Assembly (NCBI RefSeq): GCF_013409365.1
Contig: NZ_JACCBA010000001.1
Location: forward strand, 6,882,001 to 6,946,000
DNA length: 64,000 nucleotides
Source of the DNA: Actinomadura luteofluorescens
Lineage (GTDB): Bacteria > Actinomycetota > Actinomycetes > Streptosporangiales > Streptosporangiaceae
Direction of reading: 5' to 3'
How positions within the stretch are numbered: the stretch's first letter is position 1; each line of letters starts with the position of its first letter. Below, piece after piece: positions 1 through 12,742 of this stretch. The translations under genes were made by a program, and so were the position numbers. The notes under the pieces are model-generated. The model saw only the letters and a list, made by a program, of their open reading frames with translations, made no database searches and was not told where the DNA came from.

Positions 1-1173
1 GTCTGGTCCTGGGACGTCGCGGCGAAGGCGCTCAAGCGGCTCGCGCCGGCGTTCGAGCGGCGCCATCCCGGGACGAGCGTCGAGGTCGTCGACATCGGCT
101 ACGACAACGCCTACGACAAGATCACCGTGGGGATGAAGGCGGGGAAGGGCCTGCCCGACGTCCTCACCATCGAGGGCGGCAGGCTGCCCGGCTACATCGG
201 CGCCTTCCCCGGCGGGCTGTACGACCTGACCCCGCTCGCCGGCGCCCGCCAGGCCGAGTTCGCCCGCGCGGCCTGGAAGGACGTCACCGACGAGCGCGGC
301 AAGGTCTTCGCGCTGCCCTGGGACGGCGGGCCCTGCGCCCTCTACTACCGCACCGACATCTTCGAGAAGGCCGGCGTCGACCCGGCGGGCATCGCGACCT
401 GGGACGACTACGTCCGCGCCGGCGAGCAGATCAAGGCCAGGACGGGCAAGAAGCTCCTCGTCATGGACCCGCAGGAGGACAGCATGTTCCCGATGCTGCT
501 CCAGCAGCAGGGACAGGGATACGTGCGCGGCGGGAGGATCGCCGTCTCCGACCGGCAGGCCGTCCGCGCCGCGACGCTGCTCAAGACGCTCGCCGACAAG
601 GACCTCGTCGCCTTCGAGAAGGGCTGGGACGGCCTGGTCTCGGCGACCAAGGCGGGCAAGGTCGCCACCACCCCCTACGCGGTGTGGTGGTCGGGCACCC
701 TCACCGACGAGATGCCGGAGCTCAAGGGCAGGTTCGGCGTCGTGCCGCTGCCGGCGTTCGATCAGGGCGGCGTGCGGACGTCCAACGACGGCGGGTCGAC
801 GCTCGCCGTCAGCGGCCACAGCGCGAACGCGCGGGCGGCGTGGGCGTTCATCGAGTTCGCCCTCGCCGACACCGCCAACCAGGTGTCGATGCTGAAGAAC
901 GAGGGCCTGTTCCCCGCCTACCTGCCCGCGCTGAAGGACCCGTTCGTGACCGCGCCGCAGCCCTACTACGGCGGGCGGCCCGTCTTCGCGACGTTCGCCG
1001 ACCTGGCGGACAAGGTGCCCCCGATCGAGGTCTCCAAGGACGGCCCCAAGGCGAGGGACGTCGTCAACCGGACCGTCTCCGGCATCGTGCTGCACGGGGA
1101 CGACCCGGCCAAGGCCCTGAACTCGGCGGCCAGGCAGATCGCCGCCGCCACCGGCCGGTCGATCGCCGAGTGA
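1..1173 (+). CDS. Extracellular sugar-binding protein of an ABC importer (5' end outside window)
   Basis: The reading frame is open from base 1, so the N-terminus with its expected lipoprotein signal lies outside the window; 390 residues are visible. Features of the SBP_bac_1/MalE family are present: a glycine-rich substrate-lobe stretch (PWDGGPCALYYRTDIFEKAG), a segment resembling family motifs on shared sugar-binding surfaces (AAWAFIEFAL), and a C-terminal helix. It should bind an oligosaccharide outside the membrane and hand it to the two permeases that follow 4 bases downstream. The neighbouring GH42 gene suggests a galactoside substrate, but the sequence alone does not prove specificity. 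Confidence 0.9.
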   Translation, partial: VWSWDVAAKALKRLAPAFERRHPGTSVEVVDIGYDNAYDKITVGMKAGKGLPDVLTIEGGRLPGYIGAFPGGLYDLTPLAGARQAEFARAAWKDVTDERGKVFALPWDGGPCALYYRTDIFEKAGVDPAGIATWDDYVRAGEQIKARTGKKLLVMDPQEDSMFPMLLQQQGQGYVRGGRIAVSDRQAVRAATLLKTLADKDLVAFEKGWDGLVSATKAGKVATTPYAVWWSGTLTDEMPELKGRFGVVPLPAFDQGGVRTSNDGGSTLAVSGHSANARAAWAFIEFALADTANQVSMLKNEGLFPAYLPALKDPFVTAPQPYYGGRPVFATFADLADKVPPIEVSKDGPKARDVVNRTVSGIVLHGDDPAKALNSAARQIAAATGRSIAE

Positions 1174-1177
1174 CGCC

Positions 1178-2125
1178 GTGGTCGTCGACGTGACGAAACG
1201 GAAGTCCGGGGGCGGCGGCCCCGCCCGGGCGGTCCGGCCGGACGCGCCCCGCCGTCGGGAGCGCTGGCGCCGCCGGTGCGCGCCGTGGACCTTCGCGGGC
1301 CCGGCCGCGGCGCTGCTGGCGCTCTTCTTCGCCTATCCGCTGCTGGCCGGCTTCTACCAGAGCTTCACCGCCGACCGCGACGGCGTGACGACCTGGGTCG
1401 GGCTGGCCCAGTACCGCCGGATGATGGAGGACCCCGTCTTCTGGGCCGCGCTGCGCAACACCGGCCTGATCCTCCTCGTCCAGGTCCCGGTCATGATCGG
1501 GCTGGCGCTGCTGCTCGCGTTCGGGCTGAACCAGTCCTGGCTGCGCCTGCGCTCGGGCCTGCGCATCGCCTACTTCCTGCCCGCCGTCACGATGCTGGTC
1601 GCCTACTCGGTGGTGTTCCGCGTCCTGCTCAAGACCGACGGCGGCCTGGTCAACCAGATGCTCGGCGCCGTGGGCCTGCCCTCGGTCGACTGGCTGAACG
1701 GCCCCGGCTGGGCGCGGCTCGCGCTGATCGGCTCGATCACCTGGCGGTGGACGGGCTACAACGCCGTCATCCTGCTGGCGGGGCTCCAGTCGATCGGGCG
1801 GGAGCAGTACGAGGCGGCGGCCATCGACGGCGCCGGGCCCGTCACCACGTTCGTCCGGGTGGTCATGCCGCAGCTGCGTCCGGTCATCCTGTTCTGCTCG
1901 GTGACCTCGACGATCGGAACGCTCCAGCTCTTCGACGAGAACTACGTCCTGACCGGCGGCGGACCGGGCAACGCCACGACCACGCCCGTCCTCTACCTCT
2001 ACAAGGTCGGCTTCGAGCAGCTCGACTTCGGCTACGCGGCCGCCATCTCCTGGGTCGTCGTCGCGGTCATCGGGCTGATCTCCTACGCCCAGTTCCGCTT
2101 CCTGGGGAAGGAGAAGTCCCGGTGA
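1178..2125 (+). CDS. Sugar ABC transporter permease, MalF type
   Basis: This 315-residue inner-membrane permease starts at GTG, 4 bases after the binding-protein stop. A basic cytosolic leader of about 35 residues precedes six predicted hydrophobic segments. The EAA loop that docks the ATPase is clear at about residues 209-235 (EAAAIDGAGPVTTFVRVVMP). It pairs with the next gene, which overlaps its stop by 4 bases (GTGA), so the two are translationally coupled. No ATPase gene is present in the visible operon; a shared MsiK-type ATPase encoded elsewhere, as known in Streptomyces, is a likely partner. Confidence 0.92.
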   Translation: MVVDVTKRKSGGGGPARAVRPDAPRRRERWRRRCAPWTFAGPAAALLALFFAYPLLAGFYQSFTADRDGVTTWVGLAQYRRMMEDPVFWAALRNTGLILLVQVPVMIGLALLLAFGLNQSWLRLRSGLRIAYFLPAVTMLVAYSVVFRVLLKTDGGLVNQMLGAVGLPSVDWLNGPGWARLALIGSITWRWTGYNAVILLAGLQSIGREQYEAAAIDGAGPVTTFVRVVMPQLRPVILFCSVTSTIGTLQLFDENYVLTGGGPGNATTTPVLYLYKVGFEQLDFGYAAAISWVVVAVIGLISYAQFRFLGKEKSR

Positions 2126-2963
2126 GCCCGGTCACCGAGGGGAGGGGCCGCCCCCGCGCGGGCCGCCTGCTCGCCCTGCTGCTGCTCCTGGCGGGCGCGC
2201 TGATCAGCGCCGCGCCGTTCTACTGGATGGTGGTCGCCTCCACCCGCGACGACTCCGAGCTGTTCGCGTCCCCGCCGCCGTTCCTGCCCGGCGGGCGGTT
2301 CCTGCACAACCTGGTGGAACTGGAGCACACGATCGGCTTCGGCCGCGTCATGCTCAACAGCGCGGGCGTCACCGTGGTCTACACCGTGCTCAGCTCGCTG
2401 ATCTCCGCCATGTGCGGGTACGCGCTGGCCAAGTACCGGTTCCGGGGACGGCGGCTGCTGCTCGGCGCCGTGCTGGCGACCATGATGATCCCGTTCCAGG
2501 TGCTGCTCGTCCCGCTGTTCCAGATGATGGCGAGCCTCGGGTGGGTCGACACCTACCAGGCGGTCATCCTGCCGTTCCTGGCCAACTCGTTCGGCATCTT
2601 CCTCATGCGCCAGGCGTTCCTCGCCTTCCCGGACGAGCTGATCGAGTCGGCCCGCATCGACGGCGCGGGCGACGTGCGGATCTTCTACCAGGTCGTCCTG
2701 CCGGTGGTCCGGCCCCAGTTCGGCGCCCTGGTCATCTTCACCTTCATGACGCAGTGGAACGCCTTCCTGTGGCCGCTGCTGATGCTGAACACCGAGGACA
2801 AGTACACCGCACCGGTCGCGCTGTACACGCTCATCGGGCAGAGCCACGTCGACTACGCCGGGCTGATCCTCGGCTCCTTCCTGGCGACGCTCCCCCTGAT
2901 GTTGATCTTCTTCCTTTTCCAGAAGCAGTTCGTGTCCGGTCTGTTGGGAGGGGCGGTCAAGGG

Positions 2964-2967
<4 letters not shown>
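2122..2967 (+). CDS. Sugar ABC transporter permease, MalG type
   Basis: This 281-residue second permease subunit of the importer starts at the GTG that overlaps the upstream stop. It shows the usual MalG layout: a first membrane segment near residues 14-35 followed by the FYWMVVAS stretch, five further hydrophobic segments, and the EAA loop around residues 174-198 (IESARIDGAGDVRIFYQVVL). Its own stop overlaps the ATG of the beta-galactosidase gene (ATGA), which ties import and hydrolysis into one operon. Confidence 0.92.
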
Positions 2968-7135
<4,168 letters not shown>

Positions 7136-7160
7136 CGCCCCGGGCGGCGCCGGCGCCCGG

Positions 7161-7184
7161 ACGGCCCTGGCCTCCCAGGGCCGT
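7161..7184. terminator. Bidirectional hairpin between convergent operons
   Basis: A perfect 10-bp stem (ACGGCCCTGG / CCAGGGCCGT) with a CCTC loop lies between the converging GH63 and FGE stop codons. It lacks a strong U-tract, as is usual for actinobacterial terminators. A second GC-rich inverted repeat lies directly upstream (about 7141-7160). Confidence 0.6.
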
Positions 7185-8111
7185 TCAGGCGTCGGCGGCG
7201 CAGCGGAAACCGGCGTTGCCGGTGGCGGAGTCGGGCGTGTTGGACGTGCGGGCGGCGACGCGGTACCGGTTGCAGTAGGAGTCGTGGCAGAGGTACGAGC
7301 CGCCGCGCATGGCGCGGGTGTCTCCGCCGCGGGTGAAGGCGTCGGCGCACCATTCCCAGACGTTGCCGACGGTGTTGTAGAGCCCGTAGCCGTTGGGACG
7401 GTAGGCGTCGGCGGCGACGGTCCCGGGACAACCGTCGTGCTGGTCGGGGAATCGGCCGCGCCAGATGTTGCACCGGTCCTGCCCGCGCGGGCGCAGCTCG
7501 TCGCCCCACGGGTAGGTGGCCTGGTCGAGGCCGCCGCGCGCGGCGTACTCCCATTCGGCTTCGGTGGGGAGGCGTTTGCCCGCCCACGCGGCGTAGGCGG
7601 CGGCGTCGTTCCAGGAGACGTGGACGACAGGGTGTTTCCGGCGCTGCTGGATGTGGCTGCCAGGGCCCTCCGGGCGGTTCCAGGCGGCGCCCTCGATGCC
7701 GCGCCACCAGGGCGTTCCGGCCGGTGACGGAGCCGTGCGCGCCAGGGCCGGGGGCAGCAGGCCCTGGAAGACGTAGGACCATCCGAAGCGCTCGGCCTCG
7801 GTCTGGTAGCCGGTCTCCTTGACGAACTGGGAGAACTCGGCGTTGGTGACCGTGTGCGGGTCGATGCGGAACGGCTCCACGCGGACGTCGCGGACCGGCC
7901 CCTCACAGTCCAGGGGGTTGGCGTGGGCGTCCTCGTTGCCCATGCGGAAGGTGCCGCCGGGCAGCACGATCATGCGGTTGAGGCGCGGGGCGGCGCGGCG
8001 GGCCACGGCCGGCTGGGAGAGCGGTGCCGGCTGCGAGGGCGGTGCGGGCTGGGGGAGCGGCGCCGCCTGGCGCGAGGCGGCGCAGCAGGCGGGGATGTCG
8101 GCTGAGGTCAT
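7185..8111 (-). CDS. Formylglycine-generating enzyme (sulfatase-modifying factor)
   Basis: A 308-residue protein of the FGE-sulfatase/SUMF1 fold. It begins after a Cys-Ala-Pro-rich leader with the family entry MIVLPGGTFRMGNED and shows RLPTEAEWEYAARGG, NVWEWCAD and RGGSYLCH. The copper-binding catalytic pair is present as Cys275 and Cys280 (LCHDSYC), spaced as in the Streptomyces coelicolor enzyme. It oxidises the cysteine of Cys-type sulfatases to formylglycine in the cytosol. A Cys-type sulfatase is encoded in the same minus-strand block at 12742-14211, which is its obvious client. Start chosen at the ATG giving MTSADIPACC; an in-frame ATG at 8159 would add 16 unlikely residues. Confidence 0.95.
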   Translation of the reverse strand: MTSADIPACCAASRQAAPLPQPAPPSQPAPLSQPAVARRAAPRLNRMIVLPGGTFRMGNEDAHANPLDCEGPVRDVRVEPFRIDPHTVTNAEFSQFVKETGYQTEAERFGWSYVFQGLLPPALARTAPSPAGTPWWRGIEGAAWNRPEGPGSHIQQRRKHPVVHVSWNDAAAYAAWAGKRLPTEAEWEYAARGGLDQATYPWGDELRPRGQDRCNIWRGRFPDQHDGCPGTVAADAYRPNGYGLYNTVGNVWEWCADAFTRGGDTRAMRGGSYLCHDSYCNRYRVAARTSNTPDSATGNAGFRCAADA

Positions 8112-8164
8112 GGCTTCCGATGGAGGCGTGTGCGGTGGACGGGACCGTCCCCCGCACACCCGGT

Positions 8165-10165
8165 TCAGGAGACGGTCAGGGTCAGCGGCGCTTCCACGGG
8201 CGCCTGGCCGGCCGGCCGGAGGGTGAGGGTGGCCGTGTAGGTGCCGCGGGTGGTGAACGTCCGGTTCGAGACGGCGGTGAACGCGGCGTTGCCGCGCATG
8301 TCGGGGATGCTGGCCGCACGGGCCGTGGTGAGCGTGACGTCCTCCTGGACGCCGTCGCTCCAGGTGACGGTGCCGGTGAGGGCGCCTGCGGCGGGGGCGG
8401 TGACCGTCCAGGAGGCCCCTGCGGGCGAGCCCGCCGGAACGGTCCTGTCGGAGCCGAGGGCGGCCGTCCGCCAGGGGACGCCCGCGGTCGGGAAGAAGTT
8501 GACGCCCTGGAGGGTCAGCCGTCCGCCGACCATGGCGAGGCGTCCGGTGAAGTCGGTGTAGTCACGTTGGGACTGCGGCGTCCAGCCGACCTCGGCGGTG
8601 GCGACCAGGCGCGGGTAGCTGTAGTACTGCGCCTGCGGGAGGCGCCGGATGAACTCGCCCCACAGGGCCGACTCCACTCCGAGGACGTCGCTCTCGGACG
8701 TGCCGGGGATGTAGGTTCCAGGGTCCCAGCCGTAGTGCCGGTCCAGGCCGCACGGTCCGCCGCAGGCCCACGTGCCGCCCTGGGGCTGCCGGGAGTCCTG
8801 CTTCTGCGGGACGTAGGTGTTGGCGGCCGGGGAGAGGATCATCTTGGCGCCCCTGCCCGTGACGGCGCCGGCCACGGCGGACTTGTCGCCCGCCCAGTAC
8901 TGGACGACCGCGTTGCCGCGCGGGAGCGCGGTCCGGGCGGTCTCGTTCCAGCCGACGACCGTCTTGCCCAGCGCGTCCACCTGGCCGGTGAAGGCGTCGA
9001 CCATCGTCCGGTAGTCGGCGCCGCTCGTGCTGTGCGACTCGTCCCCGCCGATGTGCAGGTACGGGCCGGGCGTCATGGCCGCGATCTGGGTGAGGACCTG
9101 CTTGGTGAACTCGTAGGTGACCGGGTTGGCGGCGTCGAACGACGAGTACCCGACGTTGGGGGTGCCGTCGGCGGGGACGGTCGTCTCTCCCGGCTTGAGG
9201 GCGGGCTTGGATCCGGCGCTGTTGAGCTGGGGGATCGCGTGCAGGGCGGCGTTGGTGTGGCCCGGCATGTCGATCTCCGGGACGACGGTCATGCCGCTCG
9301 CCCCCGCGTACCGGACGATCTCGGCGTAGTCGGCCTTGGTGTAGAAGCCGGTGACGCCGGGTTCGGTGCCCATCTGCTGGCCGCTGGAGTTGCGGGTCAT
9401 CGCGGTCGAGCCCGAGACCGAGGTGAGCCTGCCGTAGTCGATCCCGGAGGGGTTCGCCGCGGGGGCGTCCATCGCGATCCGCCAGCCCTGGTCGTCGCTC
9501 AGGTGCAGGTGCAGGCGGTTGACCTTGAACTGCGCGGCGGCGTCGATGTACTTCCTGACCTCGTCCACCGGGTAGAAGCTGCGGGCGACGTCGAGCATCA
9601 TGCCGCGGTGCGTGAACCGCGGGTAGTCGCTGATCTCGACGTGCGGCACCGTCCAGGCGGCGCGGGCCTTCGCGGGCGACTCGACCCACTGGGGGAAGAG
9701 CTGCCGGAGGGTCTGCACGCCGTTGAGGGCGCCGTTGGCGGTGGACGCCTCGATGACGACCTGCGCCGGGTTCGCGGTGAGGCCGTAACCCTCCGGGCGG
9801 CCCGCGGGTCCGAGCCCCTGGCCGACCCTGACGACGATCGGGTTCCGGCCGGTCCTCGCGGACACGACCGGCAGGCGGTAGCCGGTGGACGGTCGCAGCA
9901 CCTTCGCGAGGTAGGCGGCGGGCGCCGCGGCCCCGCCGCCGACCGCCGCGATGGAGGTCGCCGGATCGAGCCGGTAGCCGGGGCCGCCGTCCGCTTCGAC
10001 GGACACCGGCTTCGGCACCAGCCCGAGCGGGCCGGCGGCGGGACGGTCCAAGGCCGTGCCGGCCCGCGCGGGCGCGGCGGCGAGTGGGGACAGGGCGGCG
10101 GTGAGGACGGCCGCGAGCGAGGCCGCGACCGTGCGGCGGGACAGGGGGACGCGTTGACGGGGCAT
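8165..10165 (-). CDS. Secreted GH20 beta-N-acetylhexosaminidase
   Basis: A 666-residue protein with a signal peptide of about 35 residues containing SRRTVAAS, which resembles a Tat motif. A GH20b helper domain (about residues 50-170) precedes the GH20 barrel with FTHRGMMLDVARSFYP, HLHLSDDQGWRI and the catalytic Asp375-Glu376 pair (HIGGDESHS). The C-terminal ~100 residues form a beta-rich accessory domain. It removes terminal beta-GlcNAc or GalNAc outside the cell. It lies between the ssuA-like and FGE genes (gaps of 56 and 53 bases) on the same strand, so it is probably co-transcribed with the sulfatase system. Confidence 0.95.
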   Translation of the reverse strand: MPRQRVPLSRRTVAASLAAVLTAALSPLAAAPARAGTALDRPAAGPLGLVPKPVSVEADGGPGYRLDPATSIAAVGGGAAAPAAYLAKVLRPSTGYRLPVVSARTGRNPIVVRVGQGLGPAGRPEGYGLTANPAQVVIEASTANGALNGVQTLRQLFPQWVESPAKARAAWTVPHVEISDYPRFTHRGMMLDVARSFYPVDEVRKYIDAAAQFKVNRLHLHLSDDQGWRIAMDAPAANPSGIDYGRLTSVSGSTAMTRNSSGQQMGTEPGVTGFYTKADYAEIVRYAGASGMTVVPEIDMPGHTNAALHAIPQLNSAGSKPALKPGETTVPADGTPNVGYSSFDAANPVTYEFTKQVLTQIAAMTPGPYLHIGGDESHSTSGADYRTMVDAFTGQVDALGKTVVGWNETARTALPRGNAVVQYWAGDKSAVAGAVTGRGAKMILSPAANTYVPQKQDSRQPQGGTWACGGPCGLDRHYGWDPGTYIPGTSESDVLGVESALWGEFIRRLPQAQYYSYPRLVATAEVGWTPQSQRDYTDFTGRLAMVGGRLTLQGVNFFPTAGVPWRTAALGSDRTVPAGSPAGASWTVTAPAAGALTGTVTWSDGVQEDVTLTTARAASIPDMRGNAAFTAVSNRTFTTRGTYTATLTLRPAGQAPVEAPLTLTVS

Positions 10166-10189
10166 GGGGGTGTGCCTCCTCAGGGTCGG

Positions 10190-10214
10190 CCCGGCCGGCC
10201 GGACGCCGGCCGGG
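10190..10214 (-). terminator. Hairpin between ssuA-like and GH20 genes
   Basis: A perfect 10-bp inverted repeat (CCCGGCCGGC / GCCGGCCGGG) with a 5-base loop sits in the 56-base gap. It may cause partial termination, lowering GH20 expression relative to the transporter, or act as an mRNA-stabilising stem. It has no U-tract. Confidence 0.4.
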
Positions 10215-10221
10215 TCCGGGG

Positions 10222-11202
10222 TCACTTGCTGCCGGCGTTGGTGTAGAGGCTCGCGGTGTAGTAGGCGGCCGGGTCGGGGGAGGAGGGAAGCTTGCCCATC
10301 GCGACGAAGATGTCCGACAGGCCCTTGTACCAGCCGTTCACCGTCCCGTCCCCGGTCAGCCGGGTCAGCTCCGCCGAGCTGAACGTCTTGGTGACGGCGG
10401 ACGCGCCCTTGAACTGCGCGGGCGGCACCTTGACGAACGCGGCGGCCGTCGTCTCGGCCTCGGCCGTGTGCCCGTCCACCCAGTCGTTGGCCTGCTGGAG
10501 CACCCTGATGACCTTGCGCACGGTCGCCGGGTCGTCCTTCACGACCTGGTTGCGGGCGACGAAGGAGCTCGGGAACGACATCGCCGGGAAGAAGTCGGCG
10601 TTCTTGGACAGCTCGACCAGCCCGGGGGTGCGCTTCTTGATGGTGTCGATGAGCGGGTACCAGATCGCGGCGGCGTCCACCTTGCCGGAGGAGAACGCGG
10701 TGACCACGGTGCTCGGGTCCATCGGGACGCGCTTGACGTCCTTCGGGGTCATCCCCGCCTTCTTCAGCGCGAGCTGGAGCAGCATGTCGCCCGACGTCCC
10801 CTCGGGCACGGCGACCTTCCTGCCCCGGAGCCCGGCGACGCTCGTGATCCCCGACTCCGGCGTGGCGATGATCCGGTCGGCCTGGCCGAGCATGTTCACC
10901 GCGATGATCTTGGCTTTGCCGGACGCGGGCATCCAGGTGGCGCCCGGCCCGATGTAGCCGTAGTCGAGGTCGCCGGCGCCGAGCGCCTGGATCTGGAGCG
11001 GGCCGTTGGTGAAGACCTTCAGCCGGGGCTTGAGCCCGGCCTTCTCCCACAGGCCGAGCCTGTCGGCGGCGGCGAGGGTGGCCGCGCCGGAGAAGTCGGC
11101 GATGTAGCCGAACTTCACGGTGGTCCCGCCGTCGTCCTCGCCGCCGCAGGCGGCCAGTGGCAGCAGGAGGAGCGACGCGGCCAGCAGGCGCAGAGATCTC
11201 AT
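10222..11202 (-). CDS. SsuA/NMT1-like substrate-binding lipoprotein
   Basis: A 326-residue protein with a lipoprotein signal (lipobox LAAC, Cys19). The mature part is typical of the NitT/TauT/SsuA family: FGYIADFSGAATLAAADRLG, GDLDYGYIGPG, GRKVAVPEGTSGDMLL and DAAAIWYPL. It should capture a sulfonate, sulfate ester or other small anion outside the membrane. Its ATG overlaps the end of the ATPase gene upstream by 4 bases. The sulfatase at the head of the same operon favours a sulfate-ester ligand over taurine or an alkanesulfonate; no FMN-dependent sulfonate monooxygenase gene is present. Confidence 0.9.
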   Translation of the reverse strand: MRSLRLLAASLLLLPLAACGGEDDGGTTVKFGYIADFSGAATLAAADRLGLWEKAGLKPRLKVFTNGPLQIQALGAGDLDYGYIGPGATWMPASGKAKIIAVNMLGQADRIIATPESGITSVAGLRGRKVAVPEGTSGDMLLQLALKKAGMTPKDVKRVPMDPSTVVTAFSSGKVDAAAIWYPLIDTIKKRTPGLVELSKNADFFPAMSFPSSFVARNQVVKDDPATVRKVIRVLQQANDWVDGHTAEAETTAAAFVKVPPAQFKGASAVTKTFSSAELTRLTGDGTVNGWYKGLSDIFVAMGKLPSSPDPAAYYTASLYTNAGSK

Positions 11203-11975
11203 GGTGCTGTCCCTTCGGGGGTCGGGGCGGGGGGCTGGTGGTAGACGGCCGTCCAGACCTCGCGGCGGAGCTCGTCGAACTCCGGCGACAGGCGGATCTC
11301 CTCGGTGCGGGGATAGGGCAGCCCGACGTCGACGACCTTGTGGATCCGGCCGGGGCGCGCGGCCATGACGACCACCCGCCCGGCCAGGTACACGGCCTCG
11401 TCGACGTCGTGGGTGATGAACATGACGGTGCGGCGCTCCCGGGTCCAGGTGTCGAGGAGCCCGTCCTGGAGCTGGACGCGGGTCAGCGCGTCCAGCGCGC
11501 CGAACGGCTCGTCCATCAGCAGCACCGACGGGTCGACGGCGTAGGCGCGGGCGATGGCGCACCGCTGCTTCATCCCGCCGGACAGCGTCTTCGGGAGCGC
11601 GTCGGCGAAGTCGGCGAGGCCGACCAGGTCGAGGTAGTGCTCGGCGGTCGCGCGGCGCTCCTTCCTCGCCACTCCGGCGATCTTCAGCCCGAACTCGACG
11701 TTCTTGCGCGCGCTCATCCAGGGGAACAGCGCGTACTGCTGGAAGATGACGCCGCGCTCGGGGCCGGGGCCCGCGACCCGGGCGCCGTCCACCTCGACGG
11801 TCCCGGCGTCCGGCGCGAGCAGCCCGGCGGCGAGGTTCAGCAGGGTGCTCTTGCCGCAGCCGGACGGCCCGACGACGGTGACGAACTCGCCGTCGGCGAT
11901 GTCCAGCGAGACGCCGTCCAGGGCGGTGAACGAGGCGAACCGGTGGGTGACGTCCCGGAAAGAGATCTTGTTCAT
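11199..11975 (-). CDS. SsuB/TauB-like ABC transporter ATPase
   Basis: A 258-residue nucleotide-binding subunit with Walker [12 protein letters not shown] (about residue 37), signature LSGGMKQR, Walker [13 protein letters not shown] and switch histidine in FITHDVDEA. It is most like the nitrate/sulfonate/taurine branch. Start chosen at the ATG (MNKISF) that overlaps the upstream permease stop by 4 bases; a start 5 codons earlier (MAGAP) is possible but breaks that coupling. Confidence 0.93.
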   Translation of the reverse strand: MNKISFRDVTHRFASFTALDGVSLDIADGEFVTVVGPSGCGKSTLLNLAAGLLAPDAGTVEVDGARVAGPGPERGVIFQQYALFPWMSARKNVEFGLKIAGVARKERRATAEHYLDLVGLADFADALPKTLSGGMKQRCAIARAYAVDPSVLLMDEPFGALDALTRVQLQDGLLDTWTRERRTVMFITHDVDEAVYLAGRVVVMAARPGRIHKVVDVGLPYPRTEEIRLSPEFDELRREVWTAVYHQPPAPTPEGTAP

Positions 11976-12742
11976 CGGCGCTCCTGCCATCCGGTGAGCC
12001 GCCGCTCGGCGAGCAGCAGCAGGCGGTCCATCGCGAGTCCGGTGAGCCCGATCACGATCAGCGACACGAAGATGGTCGGCAGCTCGTAGTAGAGCTGCGC
12101 CTGCTGCATCCGGTAGCCGAGCCCGCCCTGCGAGGCGATCAGCTCGGCCGCCACGACCGTGGCCCAGGACGCCCCGAGCCCGATCCGCATGCCGACCAGG
12201 ATGAACGGGGTCGAGGCCGGCACCACCACGTCGGTGAACAGGGTCCGGTCCCCGGCGCCGAGCACCCGGGCGGCGTTGATCAGCGTCCGGTCGACCGAGA
12301 CCACGCCCTGGTAGGTGGACACGACGCAGGACAGGAACGCGGCCAGGAAGATCACGAAGACCTTCGGGGTCTCGTCGATGCCCATCAGCACCACCGCCAG
12401 CGGGATGATCGCCAGCGGCGGGATCATGCGGAAGAACTGGAGCCAGGGCTCGAACAGCCCGCGCACCACCGGGTACCAGCCCATCGCGAACCCGACCGGG
12501 ACCGCGAGCACGACGCCGAGGACGAAGCCCATCAGGACGCGGCGCAGGCTGGCGAGCAGGTCGTCGAACAGCGTGCCGTCACCGATCAGCTCCCCGGCGC
12601 GGCGCGCCACCGGGAGCGGGCCGGGGAACCCGTCGATCCCGCTCCTGGACAGCCCGACCCAGACCGCGAGGCCCAGCACGGCCGAGGCCAGGGTCAGCGA
12701 GGCGGCGCGCAGGCGCTCCCGCCCCCGGTCGGCGGCGGCCAT
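11972..12742 (-). CDS. SsuC/TauC-like ABC transporter permease
   Basis: A 256-residue permease with about six hydrophobic segments and the conserved cytosolic loop [20 protein letters not shown] (EAA-like) that contacts the ATPase. Its ATG shares one base with the sulfatase stop (TGATG), and its stop overlaps the ATPase start. The gene order permease-ATPase-binding protein is the reverse of the common ssuADCB order. Confidence 0.93.
   Translation of the reverse strand: MAAADRGRERLRAASLTLASAVLGLAVWVGLSRSGIDGFPGPLPVARRAGELIGDGTLFDDLLASLRRVLMGFVLGVVLAVPVGFAMGWYPVVRGLFEPWLQFFRMIPPLAIIPLAVVLMGIDETPKVFVIFLAAFLSCVVSTYQGVVSVDRTLINAARVLGAGDRTLFTDVVVPASTPFILVGMRIGLGASWATVVAAELIASQGGLGYRMQQAQLYYELPTIFVSLIVIGLTGLAMDRLLLLAERRLTGWQERR

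Noticed and set aside
8024..10246. 740-codon plus-strand frame opposite GH20
   Set aside because: No domain, compositional bias of an antisense shadow; GH20 catalytic motifs are certain on the minus strand.
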